Shown: positions 18,474-27,974 of the stretch, one piece after another
Layout of the letters: every line of letters begins with the position of its first letter
Numbering within the stretch: position 1 is the stretch's first letter
Source: Winogradskyella sp. KYW1333
GTDB taxonomy: Bacteria > Bacteroidota > Bacteroidia > Flavobacteriales > Flavobacteriaceae
NCBI RefSeq assembly: GCF_003335675.1
Contig: NZ_QPHL01000012.1
Location: forward strand, 149,058 to 213,057
Direction of reading: 5' to 3'
DNA: 64,000 bases
Translations under genes and position numbers: made by a program
The notes under the pieces: generated by a model
The model's input: the letters and a program-made list of their open reading frames with translations, nothing else
Database searches by the model: none
Told to the model about the DNA's origin: nothing

Positions 18474-19724
18474 TTATTTAGTGACAATTTGAACTGTCTG
18501 CTGTGTTAATTGTTTCAATAAAACTGTTTTGCCGTTTTCTAATTCAGTTATTGCATCATTGTTATAATGTCTTATTGTATAAAGACTAACATTGTCATAA
18601 CTCGTTACTTTAAATTTTGCCTTTAAGTGTTGTAACAGCTTTTCAAGATTATCATAAATATTATCTACACAAACGGAAAAACTTATGGCGGAATTTTGTA
18701 TGACATCAACTTTCATTTTATATAGGTGTAATAAATTGAATATATCACTGATATTTTCCTCGACTATATATGAGAAATCTAAAGATGATAACGAAATAAG
18801 TGTTTGATTTTTCTTTACAATAAAACAAGGGATTTCTGGATCTAGTACTTTACCCTTCGAAACTTTTGTTCCATCATTTTTAGGGTTTAGAAATGATTTT
18901 ACAAACAATGGAATTTCTTTTCTTTGCAAAGGCTGTAATGTTTTGGGATGAATTACGGAGGCTCCATAAAAAGCGAGCTCAATAGCTTCTCTATAAGATA
19001 TTTGATGCAATAATTGAGTATTTTCAAAATACCTTGGGTCTGCATTTAAAACGCCAGGTACATCTTTCCAAATAGTAACGCTATTTGCGTTTAAACAATA
19101 TGCAAAAATAGCCGCAGTATAATCACTTCCTTCTCTGCCTAATGTAGTTGTAAAATTATTAGTATCACTACCTAAAAATCCTTGGGTAATATTCAGTTTT
19201 TTAGCATCAAACTTCGACGAAATATTTGCTTGAGTCGTTTCCCAATTAACATTGGCTCTTCTGTAGTAATTATCTGTTTTTATATATTCCCTGACATCGA
19301 TCCATTTATTTTTTAACCCAATTTCATTCAAATAATAGCTAATTATTGTAGTAGAAACAAGTTCACCAAATCCTATGGTTTGATCATAAACAAAATTGTA
19401 GTCTGGTGATTTATTATTTTTAAAGAATAATGTAAGCTCATCAAACAATGATTTAACTACATTAAAAATATTATGTCTGTCATTCTCAAATAATTCTAGA
19501 ATAATTTCATTGTGGTATTTAATCACATCGTGAATTGTACTCTGTAATTCAGCTTTATTATCAAAATAATTTTTAACAACCAATTCTAAGGCATTGGTAA
19601 TTTTGCCCATCGCAGAAACCACAACAAGTGTGTTTTCATAGCCTGTTGTGTTCAATACTTTTGCAACGTTTCTTACGCCTTCCGCGTCCTTAACAGAAGC
19701 ACCACCAAACTTATAAACTTGCAT
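18474..19724 (-). CDS. lysC: Aspartate kinase
   Basis: Aspartate kinase phosphorylates aspartate in the first step to lysine, methionine, threonine and diaminopimelate. The 416-residue monofunctional enzyme opens with MQVYKFGGASVKDAEGV (KFGGxSV nucleotide motif). It has the GFLGSDTNNFTTTLGREGSDYTAA region that binds aspartate and ATP phosphates, and a C-terminal regulatory part compatible with ACT domains (about 290-400). Its start overlaps the stop of the GNAT gene by one base (TAATG). No riboswitch or leader was seen upstream. Confidence 0.93.
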   Translation of the reverse strand: MQVYKFGGASVKDAEGVRNVAKVLNTTGYENTLVVVSAMGKITNALELVVKNYFDNKAELQSTIHDVIKYHNEIILELFENDRHNIFNVVKSLFDELTLFFKNNKSPDYNFVYDQTIGFGELVSTTIISYYLNEIGLKNKWIDVREYIKTDNYYRRANVNWETTQANISSKFDAKKLNITQGFLGSDTNNFTTTLGREGSDYTAAIFAYCLNANSVTIWKDVPGVLNADPRYFENTQLLHQISYREAIELAFYGASVIHPKTLQPLQRKEIPLFVKSFLNPKNDGTKVSKGKVLDPEIPCFIVKKNQTLISLSSLDFSYIVEENISDIFNLLHLYKMKVDVIQNSAISFSVCVDNIYDNLEKLLQHLKAKFKVTSYDNVSLYTIRHYNNDAITELENGKTVLLKQLTQQTVQIVTK

Positions 19725-20200
19725 TATAAATTCTTTAAATAATTACCAATAGCTTCTTCATCTAATTGAACAACATCCCAGTCTCGCATTATTTTTGCGC
19801 CTTTACTTTCGTAAAATTTAATTGCCGGTTCGTTCCAGTCTAAAACCTCCCAACTCACACGTTTTACATTTAGGCTTTTTGCATATTTCACTACTTCATC
19901 TAACAATATTGTCCCAAGCCCTAATCCTCTACAAGACTCACTTACCATGAGGTCTTCTAAATGAATAACTTCACCTTTCCATGTTGAATACCTTGGATAT
20001 ACAAGGGCTATGCCTTCAACTTCATTATTAATTTCTACAACAAAACATGTGAATTTTGGGTGTGCACCAAAACCATCATTCTTCAGATCTTTTAAAGTAA
20101 CCTCAACTGCATCAGGTTCTTTCTCAAAAATTGCCAATTCATTGATGAGTTCTAAAACTCTTGGCATATCTTTTATTGTTGCTAATCTTGGTTGGTACAT
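19724..20200 (-). CDS. GNAT family N-acetyltransferase
   Basis: A 158-residue acetyl-CoA-dependent transferase. The motif A segment ESCRGLGLGTILLDEVVKYAK (acetyl-CoA pyrophosphate binding RGxGxG-like) and the closing NEPAIKFYESKGA are visible. This layout (PRLATIKDMPRVLELINELA, then FEKEPDAVEV) is like diamine/SSAT-type acetyltransferases, but the substrate is not certain. The frame extends 17 codons upstream to 20251 but ATG 20200 (MYQPRLATIKD) fits the family start. One-base overlap with lysC suggests coupling. Confidence 0.88.
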   Translation of the reverse strand: MYQPRLATIKDMPRVLELINELAIFEKEPDAVEVTLKDLKNDGFGAHPKFTCFVVEINNEVEGIALVYPRYSTWKGEVIHLEDLMVSESCRGLGLGTILLDEVVKYAKSLNVKRVSWEVLDWNEPAIKFYESKGAKIMRDWDVVQLDEEAIGNYLKNL

Positions 20201-20326
20201 ACTTATCTTAAAAGAACTCAAATATAATTCAAAACTAACGTTACATAACAATTAATTTAATTTACGAAAACGTTATAGTTTGTAAAATAATACGATATTT
20301 GTGTCAATTATTCAATTTAATGCTTC

Positions 20327-21331
20327 ATGTCTCATACTAATCAAACTCTCGGTGAGTTTATTATTGAAAATCAGTCCTCATTTAAATATACCTCTGGAGA
20401 ACTCTCTAGATTAATAAATTCTATAAGACTAGCGGCTAAAGTGGTTAACCACGAGGTTAATAAAGCAGGTCTTGTTGATATTTTAGGTGCAGTTGGTGAC
20501 ACCAATATACAAGGGGAAAATCAGCAAAAATTAGATGTATATGCTAATGAGAAGTTTATCCAAACTATGACAAAAAGAAACATTGTTTGTGGTATTGCAA
20601 GTGAAGAAGAGGATGATTTTGTAGCTATAAACAGTCAAGATGAAAACCATCAAAACAAGTATATTGTTTTAATTGACCCTCTAGATGGTTCATCTAATAT
20701 TGATGTAAACGTTTCTGTAGGTACCATTTTCTCTGTTTACAGGCGTGTAACACCAGTTGGTACTCCTGTGACTATTGAAGATTTTCTTCAAAAAGGAAAT
20801 CAACAAGTTGCAGCTGGGTATGTTATTTATGGAACATCAACAATGTTAGTATATACCACTGGAGATGGTGTTAATGGGTTTACCCTGAATCCAGCCATAG
20901 GTTCGTTTTATTTATCTCACCCAAATATGCAATTCCCAGAAGATGGTCAAATCTATTCGGTAAATGAGGGTAACTATATACACTTCCCAAAAGGAATTAA
21001 AGACTTTATAAAATATTGTCAGAAAGAAGAAGAGGACAGACCTTATACTTCCAGATATATTGGTTCTCTAGTTTCAGACTTTCATAGGAATATGATTAAA
21101 GGGGGAATTTACATGTATCCTAAGAGTTCAAAAAACATGAACGGTAAGTTACGTCTGTTATATGAATGTAACCCAATGGCTTTTTTAGCAGAACAAGCCA
21201 ATGGTAAAGCCAGCGATGGTTTTACTAGGATAATGGATATTGAACCGACAGAATTACACGAACGTGTCCCTTTTATTTGTGGAAGTAAAAATATGGTAGA
21301 AAAGGCTGAGGAATTTATGCGCAACGCATAA
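20327..21331 (+). CDS. fbp: Fructose-1,6-bisphosphatase class 1
   Basis: It hydrolyses fructose 1,6-bisphosphate to fructose 6-phosphate in gluconeogenesis. The 334-residue length is typical. The metal/substrate motif [19 protein letters not shown] (about 121-139) is diagnostic, preceded by EEEDD (metal ligands). The C-terminal [21 protein letters not shown] region, which binds sugar phosphate, is intact. A terminator follows directly. It is divergent from the GNAT-lysC-olsF unit. Confidence 0.97.
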   Translation: MSHTNQTLGEFIIENQSSFKYTSGELSRLINSIRLAAKVVNHEVNKAGLVDILGAVGDTNIQGENQQKLDVYANEKFIQTMTKRNIVCGIASEEEDDFVAINSQDENHQNKYIVLIDPLDGSSNIDVNVSVGTIFSVYRRVTPVGTPVTIEDFLQKGNQQVAAGYVIYGTSTMLVYTTGDGVNGFTLNPAIGSFYLSHPNMQFPEDGQIYSVNEGNYIHFPKGIKDFIKYCQKEEEDRPYTSRYIGSLVSDFHRNMIKGGIYMYPKSSKNMNGKLRLLYECNPMAFLAEQANGKASDGFTRIMDIEPTELHERVPFICGSKNMVEKAEEFMRNA

Positions 21332-21332
21332 A

Positions 21333-21358
21333 AAAACGAGCTAATTGCTCGCTTTTTA
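21333..21358 (+). terminator. Rho-independent terminator after fbp
   Basis: CGAGC (21337-21341) pairs with GCTCG (21347-21351) across a TAATT loop, flanked by A-run and T-run arms, immediately after the fbp stop. It separates convergent fbp and the TerB-like gene. Confidence 0.75.
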
Positions 21359-21375
21359 ATTAAGTGTATTGATTA

Positions 21376-21807
21376 TTATTGATTCATATTTTTTATACCA
21401 TCAATAAATTCGTCTAAATCATGACCTTGGCTAACTAATTCTAGTGCTTTATCCGTTATATACTTTACGTTAATAGCATGAAAACCAAGTGCAACACAGA
21501 ATTTTCTTAATATTTTCTTTTCTTCTTCTTGATGTATTTTATCTGCCGCTACCATTCTAGCAAGATCGAATAAACGTTCTAATCTGTGGTCATAGGATAC
21601 TGGTGGATTTACAGGGTGAGATTCATAATCCTTCATTATTCTTTTGTAATCATGCTCACTGATATTTAATCTGTCTGCTAATCGATTTAGAAATTCTTTT
21701 TCCTCCTCCGAGATTACACCATCACTCATAGCAACTCTTACAATAGCTCCAAAATGGTCTTTATTTCGCTTTCTAAATTCGTTATCGTATAAATCTGAAA
21801 TGGACAT
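21376..21807 (-). CDS. TerB-like protein
   Basis: The 143-residue, all-helical acidic protein resembles the TerB/DjlA N-terminal-like family: AIVRVAMSDGVISEEEKEFLNRLADRL (an EF-like DGxIxxxE metal-binding segment) and a second copy-like segment DLARMVAADKIHQEEEKKILRKFC. Family members are named from tellurite resistance operons, but solitary ones like this are of unknown role. No other ter gene is near. A TATATTTG -7 box (21844-21851, minus strand) lies 37 bases upstream of its start. Confidence 0.85.
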   Translation of the reverse strand: MSISDLYDNEFRKRNKDHFGAIVRVAMSDGVISEEEKEFLNRLADRLNISEHDYKRIMKDYESHPVNPPVSYDHRLERLFDLARMVAADKIHQEEEKKILRKFCVALGFHAINVKYITDKALELVSQGHDLDEFIDGIKNMNQ

Positions 21808-21843
21808 AAAAATAGGTTTAATAGTCTTTAGTTAATGTGCCTA

Positions 21844-21851
21844 CAAATATA
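21844..21851 (-). promoter_or_regulatory. -7 box for the TerB-like gene
   Basis: Minus-strand TATATTTG is a perfect match to the Bacteroidetes -7 consensus, 37 bases before ATG 21807. It is back-to-back with the mfd -7 box, so this 115-base gap is a divergent promoter region. No clear -33 TTG is present. Confidence 0.45.
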
Positions 21852-21873
21852 ATTCTATTCCTAGAATTTATCA

Positions 21874-21903
21874 TTACAGAACAGCTCAAAAATTTTATAT
21901 TTG
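21874..21903 (+). promoter_or_regulatory. Promoter for mfd
   Basis: A perfect -7 box TATATTTG (21896-21903) is preceded at 19 bases by TTA (21874-21876), a weak -33 element. The predicted start site (about 21909) would leave a leader of only about 14 bases before TTG 21923. Confidence 0.5.
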
Positions 21904-21922
21904 CACCTTCAAATAAAGGAAC

Positions 21923-24900
21923 TTGAGCAAAGCATTAATTTCCAAAACATATGCAGAGACTTTGCAAGTGCAAAATCTCAGAAATGCTATTGCCCATACT
22001 GAAGCTAATACGCACCTCAAAGGGTTGGTAGGATCTTCATTTTCATATGTATTGTCCGAAACCTTTAAATCTACTGACAAACCATTTTTATTGATTTTTG
22101 ATGATAAAGAAGAAGCTGCATATTTCCTCAACGATTTAGAACAACTTATTAATGATAAAGATGTACTGTTTTATCCTGGTAGTTACAGAAGACCTTATCA
22201 AATTGAAGAAACAAATAACGCCAATGTATTATTAAGAGCAGAGGTTCTAAACCGTATTAACTCTAGAAGAAAACCTGCCGTAATAGTTACTTATCCTGAT
22301 GCACTTTTTGAAAAAGTAGTAACCAAAAAAGAGCTTGAGAAAAACACTCTTAAAATTTCCGTTGGAAATGAATTGAGTATAGATTTTGTTAACGAAGTGC
22401 TTTTTGAATATAAGTTTAAGCGTGTTGATTTTGTGACAGAACCTGGAGAATTTTCCGTAAGAGGTGGTATTGTCGATGTTTTCTCATTTTCTCATGATGA
22501 ACCCTACCGGATTGAGTTTTTTGGGGATGAAGTTGACAGTATTAGAACATTTGATGTAGAAACCCAACTCTCCACAGAACGTATTAAGAAGGTCAGTATA
22601 ATCCCAAATGTTGCTAATAAATTTATTGAAGAGAAGCGTGAAAGCTTTCTAAAATATATTTCTTCTAAAACAGTAGTTTTCTCAAAGAATAGCTCACTTT
22701 TATTCTCTAGAATTGATGATTTCTACATAAAAGCTGAAGATGCATTTAAGGAATTATCAAGTGAAATAAAACACGCCTCTCCTTCCGAATTATTCTGCAA
22801 TTCTGAATTGCTTAAGAGACAATTCTTGGAATATAATTTAGTGGAGTTTGGGTCTTCATCGATTATGGATGGTAAAGTAATAGACTTTAAAACCAAACCT
22901 CAACCCGCTTTTAACAAACATTTTAATCTATTAATTGAAGATTTAAACGAAAATCACTCCAATGGAATAGTAAACTACATTGCTTGTGTTAGCGAGCAAC
23001 AAGCAAAACGATTTCATGACATTTTTGATGATGTTGAAGAGCAGGTTCATTATAAAACCATTGTGGTTTCATTATACCAGGGTTTTATTGATGAGGAACA
23101 AAAAATTGCGGTATATACTGATCATCAAATCTTTGATCGCTATCACAAATTCCATTTAAAAAACGGTTATGCAAAAAAGCAGGCTATAACCCTAAAAGAG
23201 TTAACCAATTTAGAGGTTGGAGATTATGTAACGCATATTGATCATGGTATTGGTAAGTTTGGTGGTTTGCAAAAAATTATGGTTGAAGGTAAAAAGCAAG
23301 AAGCCATAAAATTGGTTTACGGTGAGCGTGATATTCTTTATTTGAGTATTCACTCGCTACATAAAATAACCAAGTTTAACGGTAAGGACGGAAAGCCACC
23401 TAAAATCTATAAATTAGGTAGTAAAGCTTGGAAAAACCTTAAACAAAAAACTAAATCTCGTGTAAAAGAGATTGCATTTAACCTAATTAAACTATACGCA
23501 AAACGAAAACTAAAAAAAGGGTTTCAGTACGCACAGGACAGTTATATGCAACATGAACTTGAAGCATCTTTTGTTTATGAAGACACACCAGATCAGACCT
23601 CCTCTACAGCAGACATTAAAGCTGATATGGAAAGTGAAAGACCAATGGACCGTTTAGTCTGTGGTGATGTTGGGTTTGGTAAAACTGAGGTTGCTATTAG
23701 AGCTGCTTTTAAAGCAGTAGATAATGGCAAACAAGTGGCTGTGTTAGTTCCTACGACAATATTAGCGTATCAACATTACAGAACGTTTACTGAGCGATTA
23801 AAAGATTTCCCAGTAACAGTAGATTATGTTAACCGCTTTAGAACAGCAAAGCAAAAAAGAGAGACCCTAGAAGGGTTAGAAAAGGGTAGTATAGATATTA
23901 TAATAGGAACGCATCAACTCGCAAATAAATCCGTAAAATTCAAAGATTTAGGTTTGCTTATTGTTGATGAAGAACAAAAATTTGGTGTCGCAGTAAAAGA
24001 AAAACTAAAGACAATTAAGGAAAATGTTGATGTATTAACCCTAACCGCAACACCAATTCCTAGAACACTTCAATTTAGTTTAATGGCAGCGAGAGATCTG
24101 TCTGTAATTACAACACCTCCACCAAATCGTTACCCTATAGAAAGTCATGTTATAAGGTTTAATGAGGATACAATTAGAGATGCTATCAGCTATGAAATAC
24201 AACGTGGCGGTCAAGTCTTTTTTATTCATAATAGAATTGAAAATATAAAAGAGGTTGCTGGTATGATTCAGCGATTAGTCCCTGATGCAAAAATCGGTAT
24301 TGGCCATGGCCAATTAGATGGTAAAAAATTAGAGGAACTAATGTTGGCCTTTATGAATGGTGAATTTGACGTATTAGTTAGTACAACAATTGTAGAAAGT
24401 GGTTTGGATGTCCCAAATGCCAATACAATATTTATCAATAACGCCAATAATTTTGGGTTGAGTGACCTTCATCAGATGAGAGGTCGTGTTGGACGTAGCA
24501 ATAAAAAAGCCTTTTGTTATTTCATTACACCAGAATATTCTGCAATGACAACAGATGCAAGAAAACGTATTACCGCTTTGGAGCAGTTTACAGAACTGGG
24601 TAGTGGATTCAATATTGCCATGAAAGATCTTGAAATCAGAGGTGCTGGTGATTTGCTAGGAGGTGAACAAAGTGGTTTTATTAATGATATTGGATTTGAC
24701 ACCTATCAAAAGATTTTAAATGAAGCAATTGAGGAATTAAAAGAATCCGAGTTTGCAGATTTATATAAAAATGATGGTAAACTAAAACAATACGTTAAGG
24801 ATATAACTATAGATACTGATTTTGAATTGCTTTTCCCAGATGACTACGTTAACAACATTACAGAACGGTTTAATCTTTACACCAAGCTCAATGAAATAAA

Positions 24901-25258
24901 GACAGAAGAAGAACTGCAAAAATTTGAGTCTGAAATTGTTGATAGATTTGGAGAAGTACCAGTCCAGGTATCCGATTTATTTAATAGCGTTCGTTTAAAG
25001 TGGGTGGCAGTAAAGATGGGAATAGAAAAACTGATAATGAAACAAGGTAGACTTATAGGCTATTTTATACAAGATCAGCAAAGTCAATTCTATCAAAGCG
25101 ACGCTTTTTCCAAGGTATTACAGTTTGTTCAATTAAATGCCGGAAAGTGTAAAATGAAAGAGAAAAAAACCAGAAATGGTTTACGTTTACTTTTCACTTT
25201 TGAAAATGTAAAGTCCATAAAACAAGCTTTAGAAACATTAACTAATGTAAATGAGTGA
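21923..25258 (+). CDS. mfd: Transcription-repair coupling factor
   Basis: Mfd removes RNA polymerase stalled at DNA lesions and recruits UvrA. The 1111-residue protein has the UvrB-like N-terminal part (about 1-330) and the RNA-polymerase interacting domain around LTNLEVGDYVTHIDHGIGKF (about 430-500). The SF2 translocase carries Walker A GDVGFGKTEVA (about 580) and DEEQ (about 680), then LTATPIPRTLQFS, and the C-terminal TRCF domain (about 960-1060). A stop (TAA 21914) shortly upstream limits the start to TTG 21923 or later; AAAGGA just before it can serve as ribosome site. It overlaps the next gene by 8 bases. Confidence 0.97.
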   Translation: MSKALISKTYAETLQVQNLRNAIAHTEANTHLKGLVGSSFSYVLSETFKSTDKPFLLIFDDKEEAAYFLNDLEQLINDKDVLFYPGSYRRPYQIEETNNANVLLRAEVLNRINSRRKPAVIVTYPDALFEKVVTKKELEKNTLKISVGNELSIDFVNEVLFEYKFKRVDFVTEPGEFSVRGGIVDVFSFSHDEPYRIEFFGDEVDSIRTFDVETQLSTERIKKVSIIPNVANKFIEEKRESFLKYISSKTVVFSKNSSLLFSRIDDFYIKAEDAFKELSSEIKHASPSELFCNSELLKRQFLEYNLVEFGSSSIMDGKVIDFKTKPQPAFNKHFNLLIEDLNENHSNGIVNYIACVSEQQAKRFHDIFDDVEEQVHYKTIVVSLYQGFIDEEQKIAVYTDHQIFDRYHKFHLKNGYAKKQAITLKELTNLEVGDYVTHIDHGIGKFGGLQKIMVEGKKQEAIKLVYGERDILYLSIHSLHKITKFNGKDGKPPKIYKLGSKAWKNLKQKTKSRVKEIAFNLIKLYAKRKLKKGFQYAQDSYMQHELEASFVYEDTPDQTSSTADIKADMESERPMDRLVCGDVGFGKTEVAIRAAFKAVDNGKQVAVLVPTTILAYQHYRTFTERLKDFPVTVDYVNRFRTAKQKRETLEGLEKGSIDIIIGTHQLANKSVKFKDLGLLIVDEEQKFGVAVKEKLKTIKENVDVLTLTATPIPRTLQFSLMAARDLSVITTPPPNRYPIESHVIRFNEDTIRDAISYEIQRGGQVFFIHNRIENIKEVAGMIQRLVPDAKIGIGHGQLDGKKLEELMLAFMNGEFDVLVSTTIVESGLDVPNANTIFINNANNFGLSDLHQMRGRVGRSNKKAFCYFITPEYSAMTTDARKRITALEQFTELGSGFNIAMKDLEIRGAGDLLGGEQSGFINDIGFDTYQKILNEAIEELKESEFADLYKNDGKLKQYVKDITIDTDFELLFPDDYVNNITERFNLYTKLNEIKTEEELQKFESEIVDRFGEVPVQVSDLFNSVRLKWVAVKMGIEKLIMKQGRLIGYFIQDQQSQFYQSDAFSKVLQFVQLNAGKCKMKEKKTRNGLRLLFTFENVKSIKQALETLTNVNE

Positions 25259-26114
25259 TAAAAGCCACATAAATCACTTATTGTGGCTAACAGTAGCAAC
25301 AATATTTATTAGTACCTCAGGTGCCCTAGGAAAATTTATTGAATTACCAACTCCAATAATTATTTGGTGGCGATCTGCCTTAGCAGGTGTGTTTTTATTA
25401 CTATTCTGTTTAGCCAAAAAGATTAGTTTAAAGGTTAATAGTGGTCGAGATCGATGGACTTTTTTTTTAGCTTCCATATTTATGGGAGCACATTGGATTA
25501 CCTATTTCTATGCTTTAAAACTATCTAATGTAGCAATTGGGATGCTGTCATTATTTACATTCCCTGTGATTATAGCCTTACTAGAACCAATTTTTACAAG
25601 AATAAAATTCGATCCAATGCATGTTTTATTGGGTATTATTGTGTTAATTGGCATCTTTATTCTTGCACCAGAATTTGACCTTAAAAGTAATCAGCTTCAA
25701 GGTGTTCTCTTGGGAGTTCTCTCGGCAGTTTGTTACTCAATAAGGATTCTTATCTTAAAAACACATGCAACAAACTACAATGGCACCATGTTAATGTTTT
25801 ATCAAGTAGGAATTCTTGCTATTGTTTTAATGCCTAGTCTTTATTTTTTGGAGAGTTCAAATATAAAAACACAATATCCATATGTATTGCTTCTTGCATT
25901 ATTAACAACTGCGATTGGTCATACTCTTTTTATAAATAGTCTTAAATACTTTAAAGCGAGTACAGCAAGTATAATTGGGAGTGCACAACCAGTATTTGGA
26001 ATTATTATAGCTTACTTTTTCTTGAATGAAATACCAACATTACATACATTTGTTGGTGGCTCATTAATACTTGCAACGGTTTTTATTGAAAGTGTTCGAT
26101 CTAAAAAAATTTAG
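25251..26114 (+). CDS. EamA/DMT-family permease
   Basis: This 287-residue inner-membrane protein has about ten hydrophobic helices arranged as two EamA repeats (about 10-140 and 150-285), characteristic of drug/metabolite transporters. Conserved elements include the opening ISTSGALGKFIELPTPIIIWWRSALAG and the second-half segment STASIIGSAQPVFGIIIAYFFLNE. Substrates of this family range from amino acids to nucleosides, so none is assigned. It begins inside the mfd stop region and is likely co-transcribed. Confidence 0.9.
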   Translation: MSDKSHINHLLWLTVATIFISTSGALGKFIELPTPIIIWWRSALAGVFLLLFCLAKKISLKVNSGRDRWTFFLASIFMGAHWITYFYALKLSNVAIGMLSLFTFPVIIALLEPIFTRIKFDPMHVLLGIIVLIGIFILAPEFDLKSNQLQGVLLGVLSAVCYSIRILILKTHATNYNGTMLMFYQVGILAIVLMPSLYFLESSNIKTQYPYVLLLALLTTAIGHTLFINSLKYFKASTASIIGSAQPVFGIIIAYFFLNEIPTLHTFVGGSLILATVFIESVRSKKI

Positions 26115-26171
26115 AAAACATTATAATTGGCGTAATTATTGAAACCTTATCGCAGAAGACATATTTACAAC

Positions 26172-27473
26172 ATGAAAAAATTAATCCTTGCTTTTATTGT
26201 TCTACCATTCTTGGGTTATTCCCAAAGTGTTTCTGGTACATTTTCCCCTTCAAAAGATTTTACATATGCTTTTTTATACAAGGCTTCACCAGAGGGTGCT
26301 GATTATGTAGATAGTGGAAAACTTGATAGCTTAGGTCGTTTTGAAATACCACTCAATGAAACCGTAACTCCAGGAATATATAAAATTGTATATGCTATTC
26401 CACCAGAAGAAAACAATTTTGATTTTATCTATGATGGTAAGGAGTCTGTTGATTTCAACTTTAGTTATGAAAAAGGGGTAGAATTTAAATATTCTGAAGA
26501 AAATAAACTTTGGAATTCGTATTTAAAAAGTATGGAAATGGTGAATATCACCATTAGTAATTATTACACAAAAAATGTAAAAGACGAGGAAGGATTTAAT
26601 GCAATTTTTAAAACTTTAAAAGACACACAAAAAGGGTATGAAGATTTAGCACGTGATAAACTTGTATCTTCTTTTATTCTTGCGAACAGACCTTACATCC
26701 CATCGGAATACCAGGATGTAAGTACCTATTCCAATAATTTAAAAAAGCATTATCTAAACCAAATAGATTTTAGTAATTACCTATTGCAAAGTTCTTCATT
26801 TTTAGTGGACAGAATTACAGCATATGTCTTTAACATGGAGCAAAACCCAAGTAATGACACATTTAAATCGCATGTAGATGATGTTGCCAAAGCTATTGGA
26901 AGTGATAATTCAGAAATTAAAACAACGCTACTTAAAATATTATGGCAACGGTTTGTAAATTTAGAAAATCATGAATTGACCAATTATATTACAGACATGT
27001 ACTTATTGGATTTGGCAAATGCCACAGGTAACATAGTTTTAGCAGAATCAATAATTTCATATAAAAACACCTCAATTGGCACAAAGGCACCAAATTTTGA
27101 CATTAAATCAAAAGATAGTACATCAGATCTGCATAGTCTTGAAGGTTCCGAATATTACCTGCTTGTATTTTGGAGCAGTGGCTGTGGTCATTGTTTAAAG
27201 GAATTACCAAAAGTAAAAGAACTTGTAACAAACAAATCTAATATTGAAGTGGTTGCCTTTGGTCTTGAAAACGATTCTATTGACTGGACAAAGGAAATAG
27301 AAAAATACCCAGATTTTACACATGCCATTGGTTTAGGCAAATGGGAAAACCCTATTGTTAAGACTTATGGGATAGCGGCTACACCAATGTATTTTTTACT
27401 AAGTGAAGATAAAATTATAATGGCTAAGCCTTATGCATTTGAAGATCTAGAAGTACTTATTGAGAATTTATAA
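26172..27473 (+). CDS. Secreted thioredoxin-like (TlpA/ResA type) protein
   Basis: The 433-residue protein has a signal peptide (MKKLILAFIVLPFLGYSQ), a beta-rich N-terminal domain (about 20-110), a helical middle and a C-terminal thioredoxin-fold domain. The redox motif is C338-G-H-C341 in FWSSGCGHCLKELP, and the cis-proline loop ATPMYFLL is present. Such proteins reduce or isomerise periplasmic disulfides or supply electrons for cytochrome maturation; the partner is unknown. The frame also opens at TTG 26139, but ATG 26172 begins the signal peptide. It runs 17 bases into the convergent gene at its 3' end. Confidence 0.9.
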   Translation: MKKLILAFIVLPFLGYSQSVSGTFSPSKDFTYAFLYKASPEGADYVDSGKLDSLGRFEIPLNETVTPGIYKIVYAIPPEENNFDFIYDGKESVDFNFSYEKGVEFKYSEENKLWNSYLKSMEMVNITISNYYTKNVKDEEGFNAIFKTLKDTQKGYEDLARDKLVSSFILANRPYIPSEYQDVSTYSNNLKKHYLNQIDFSNYLLQSSSFLVDRITAYVFNMEQNPSNDTFKSHVDDVAKAIGSDNSEIKTTLLKILWQRFVNLENHELTNYITDMYLLDLANATGNIVLAESIISYKNTSIGTKAPNFDIKSKDSTSDLHSLEGSEYYLLVFWSSGCGHCLKELPKVKELVTNKSNIEVVAFGLENDSIDWTKEIEKYPDFTHAIGLGKWENPIVKTYGIAATPMYFLLSEDKIIMAKPYAFEDLEVLIENL

Positions 27474-27861
27474 TTTCCACATCTGTCACAAAATAATTTG
27501 TATCACCCTGCCAAGGCATAGCTTTAAAACGTTCTTTATAACTTAGTTTTACTCTTTTTCCTTCAGCGTCTTCAAGTTTATTTAATACATCTGTATCTAA
27601 AACAGAAAACTCCCATAAATTACCTCGTAAACCATTGTTAGATTCCCCCATTCTCAAGCCTCCTAAATTCAGTTCACCTTCATAAGTTTTAAAAAAAATT
27701 CCTTTTTTACTGAATTTTATTAATTGCCCAGCACGTATACCGCTAGAATAGGTCCAAGAGCAAGTCCATATCGCTAAGCATGTTAGCACTAAAACGCCAA
27801 TTACTATTTTAAGAATAAATCCTTTAAATCTGGATTTTAATGTTGGTATTTTATCGCCCAT
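27457..27861 (-). CDS. Conserved membrane-anchored hypothetical protein
   Basis: A 134-residue protein with one N-terminal transmembrane helix (ILKIVIGVLVLTCLAIWTCSW, about 15-36) and a short extracytoplasmic beta-rich domain starting SSGIRAGQLIKFSKKGIFFKTYEGEL. Similar flavobacterial proteins exist, sometimes mislabelled as 6-phosphogluconate dehydrogenase; no dehydrogenase motif is present. The frame could begin at 27906, but ATG 27861 (MGDKIPTLK) is a better start. Function unknown. Confidence 0.8.
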   Translation of the reverse strand: MGDKIPTLKSRFKGFILKIVIGVLVLTCLAIWTCSWTYSSGIRAGQLIKFSKKGIFFKTYEGELNLGGLRMGESNNGLRGNLWEFSVLDTDVLNKLEDAEGKRVKLSYKERFKAMPWQGDTNYFVTDVEIINSQ

Positions 27862-27907
27862 TTTTTTAATTAAGGTATTAACGAAATTATGAAAATATAA
27901 CAACACA

Positions 27908-27951
27908 GCAAAAAACGCTCAGTAAAACCAAGTGTTTTATCTGAGCGTTTT
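27908..27951 (-). terminator. Long-stem terminator after the lipoprotein gene
   Basis: An 11-bp perfect outer stem (AAAACGCTCAG 27912-27922 with CTGAGCGTTTT 27941-27951) continues through TAAAAC/GTTTTA with one bulged base. On the minus strand it is followed by TTTTTTG. It lies 23 bases past the end of the 27975 gene and blocks reading into the next minus-strand gene. Confidence 0.85.
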
Positions 27952-27974
27952 GAAACTAAATAACCAACCAAAAT

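Noticed and set aside
20235..20280. Imperfect inverted repeat AACTAACGTT...AACGTTATAGTT in the GNAT-fbp gap
   Set aside because: The arms are imperfect and 27 bases apart in AT-rich DNA. It could be an operator, but I cannot tell it from chance.
21376..21807. TerB-like gene as a tellurite-resistance cluster
   Set aside because: No terZ, terD, terC or other ter gene is seen, and solitary TerB-like proteins are common.
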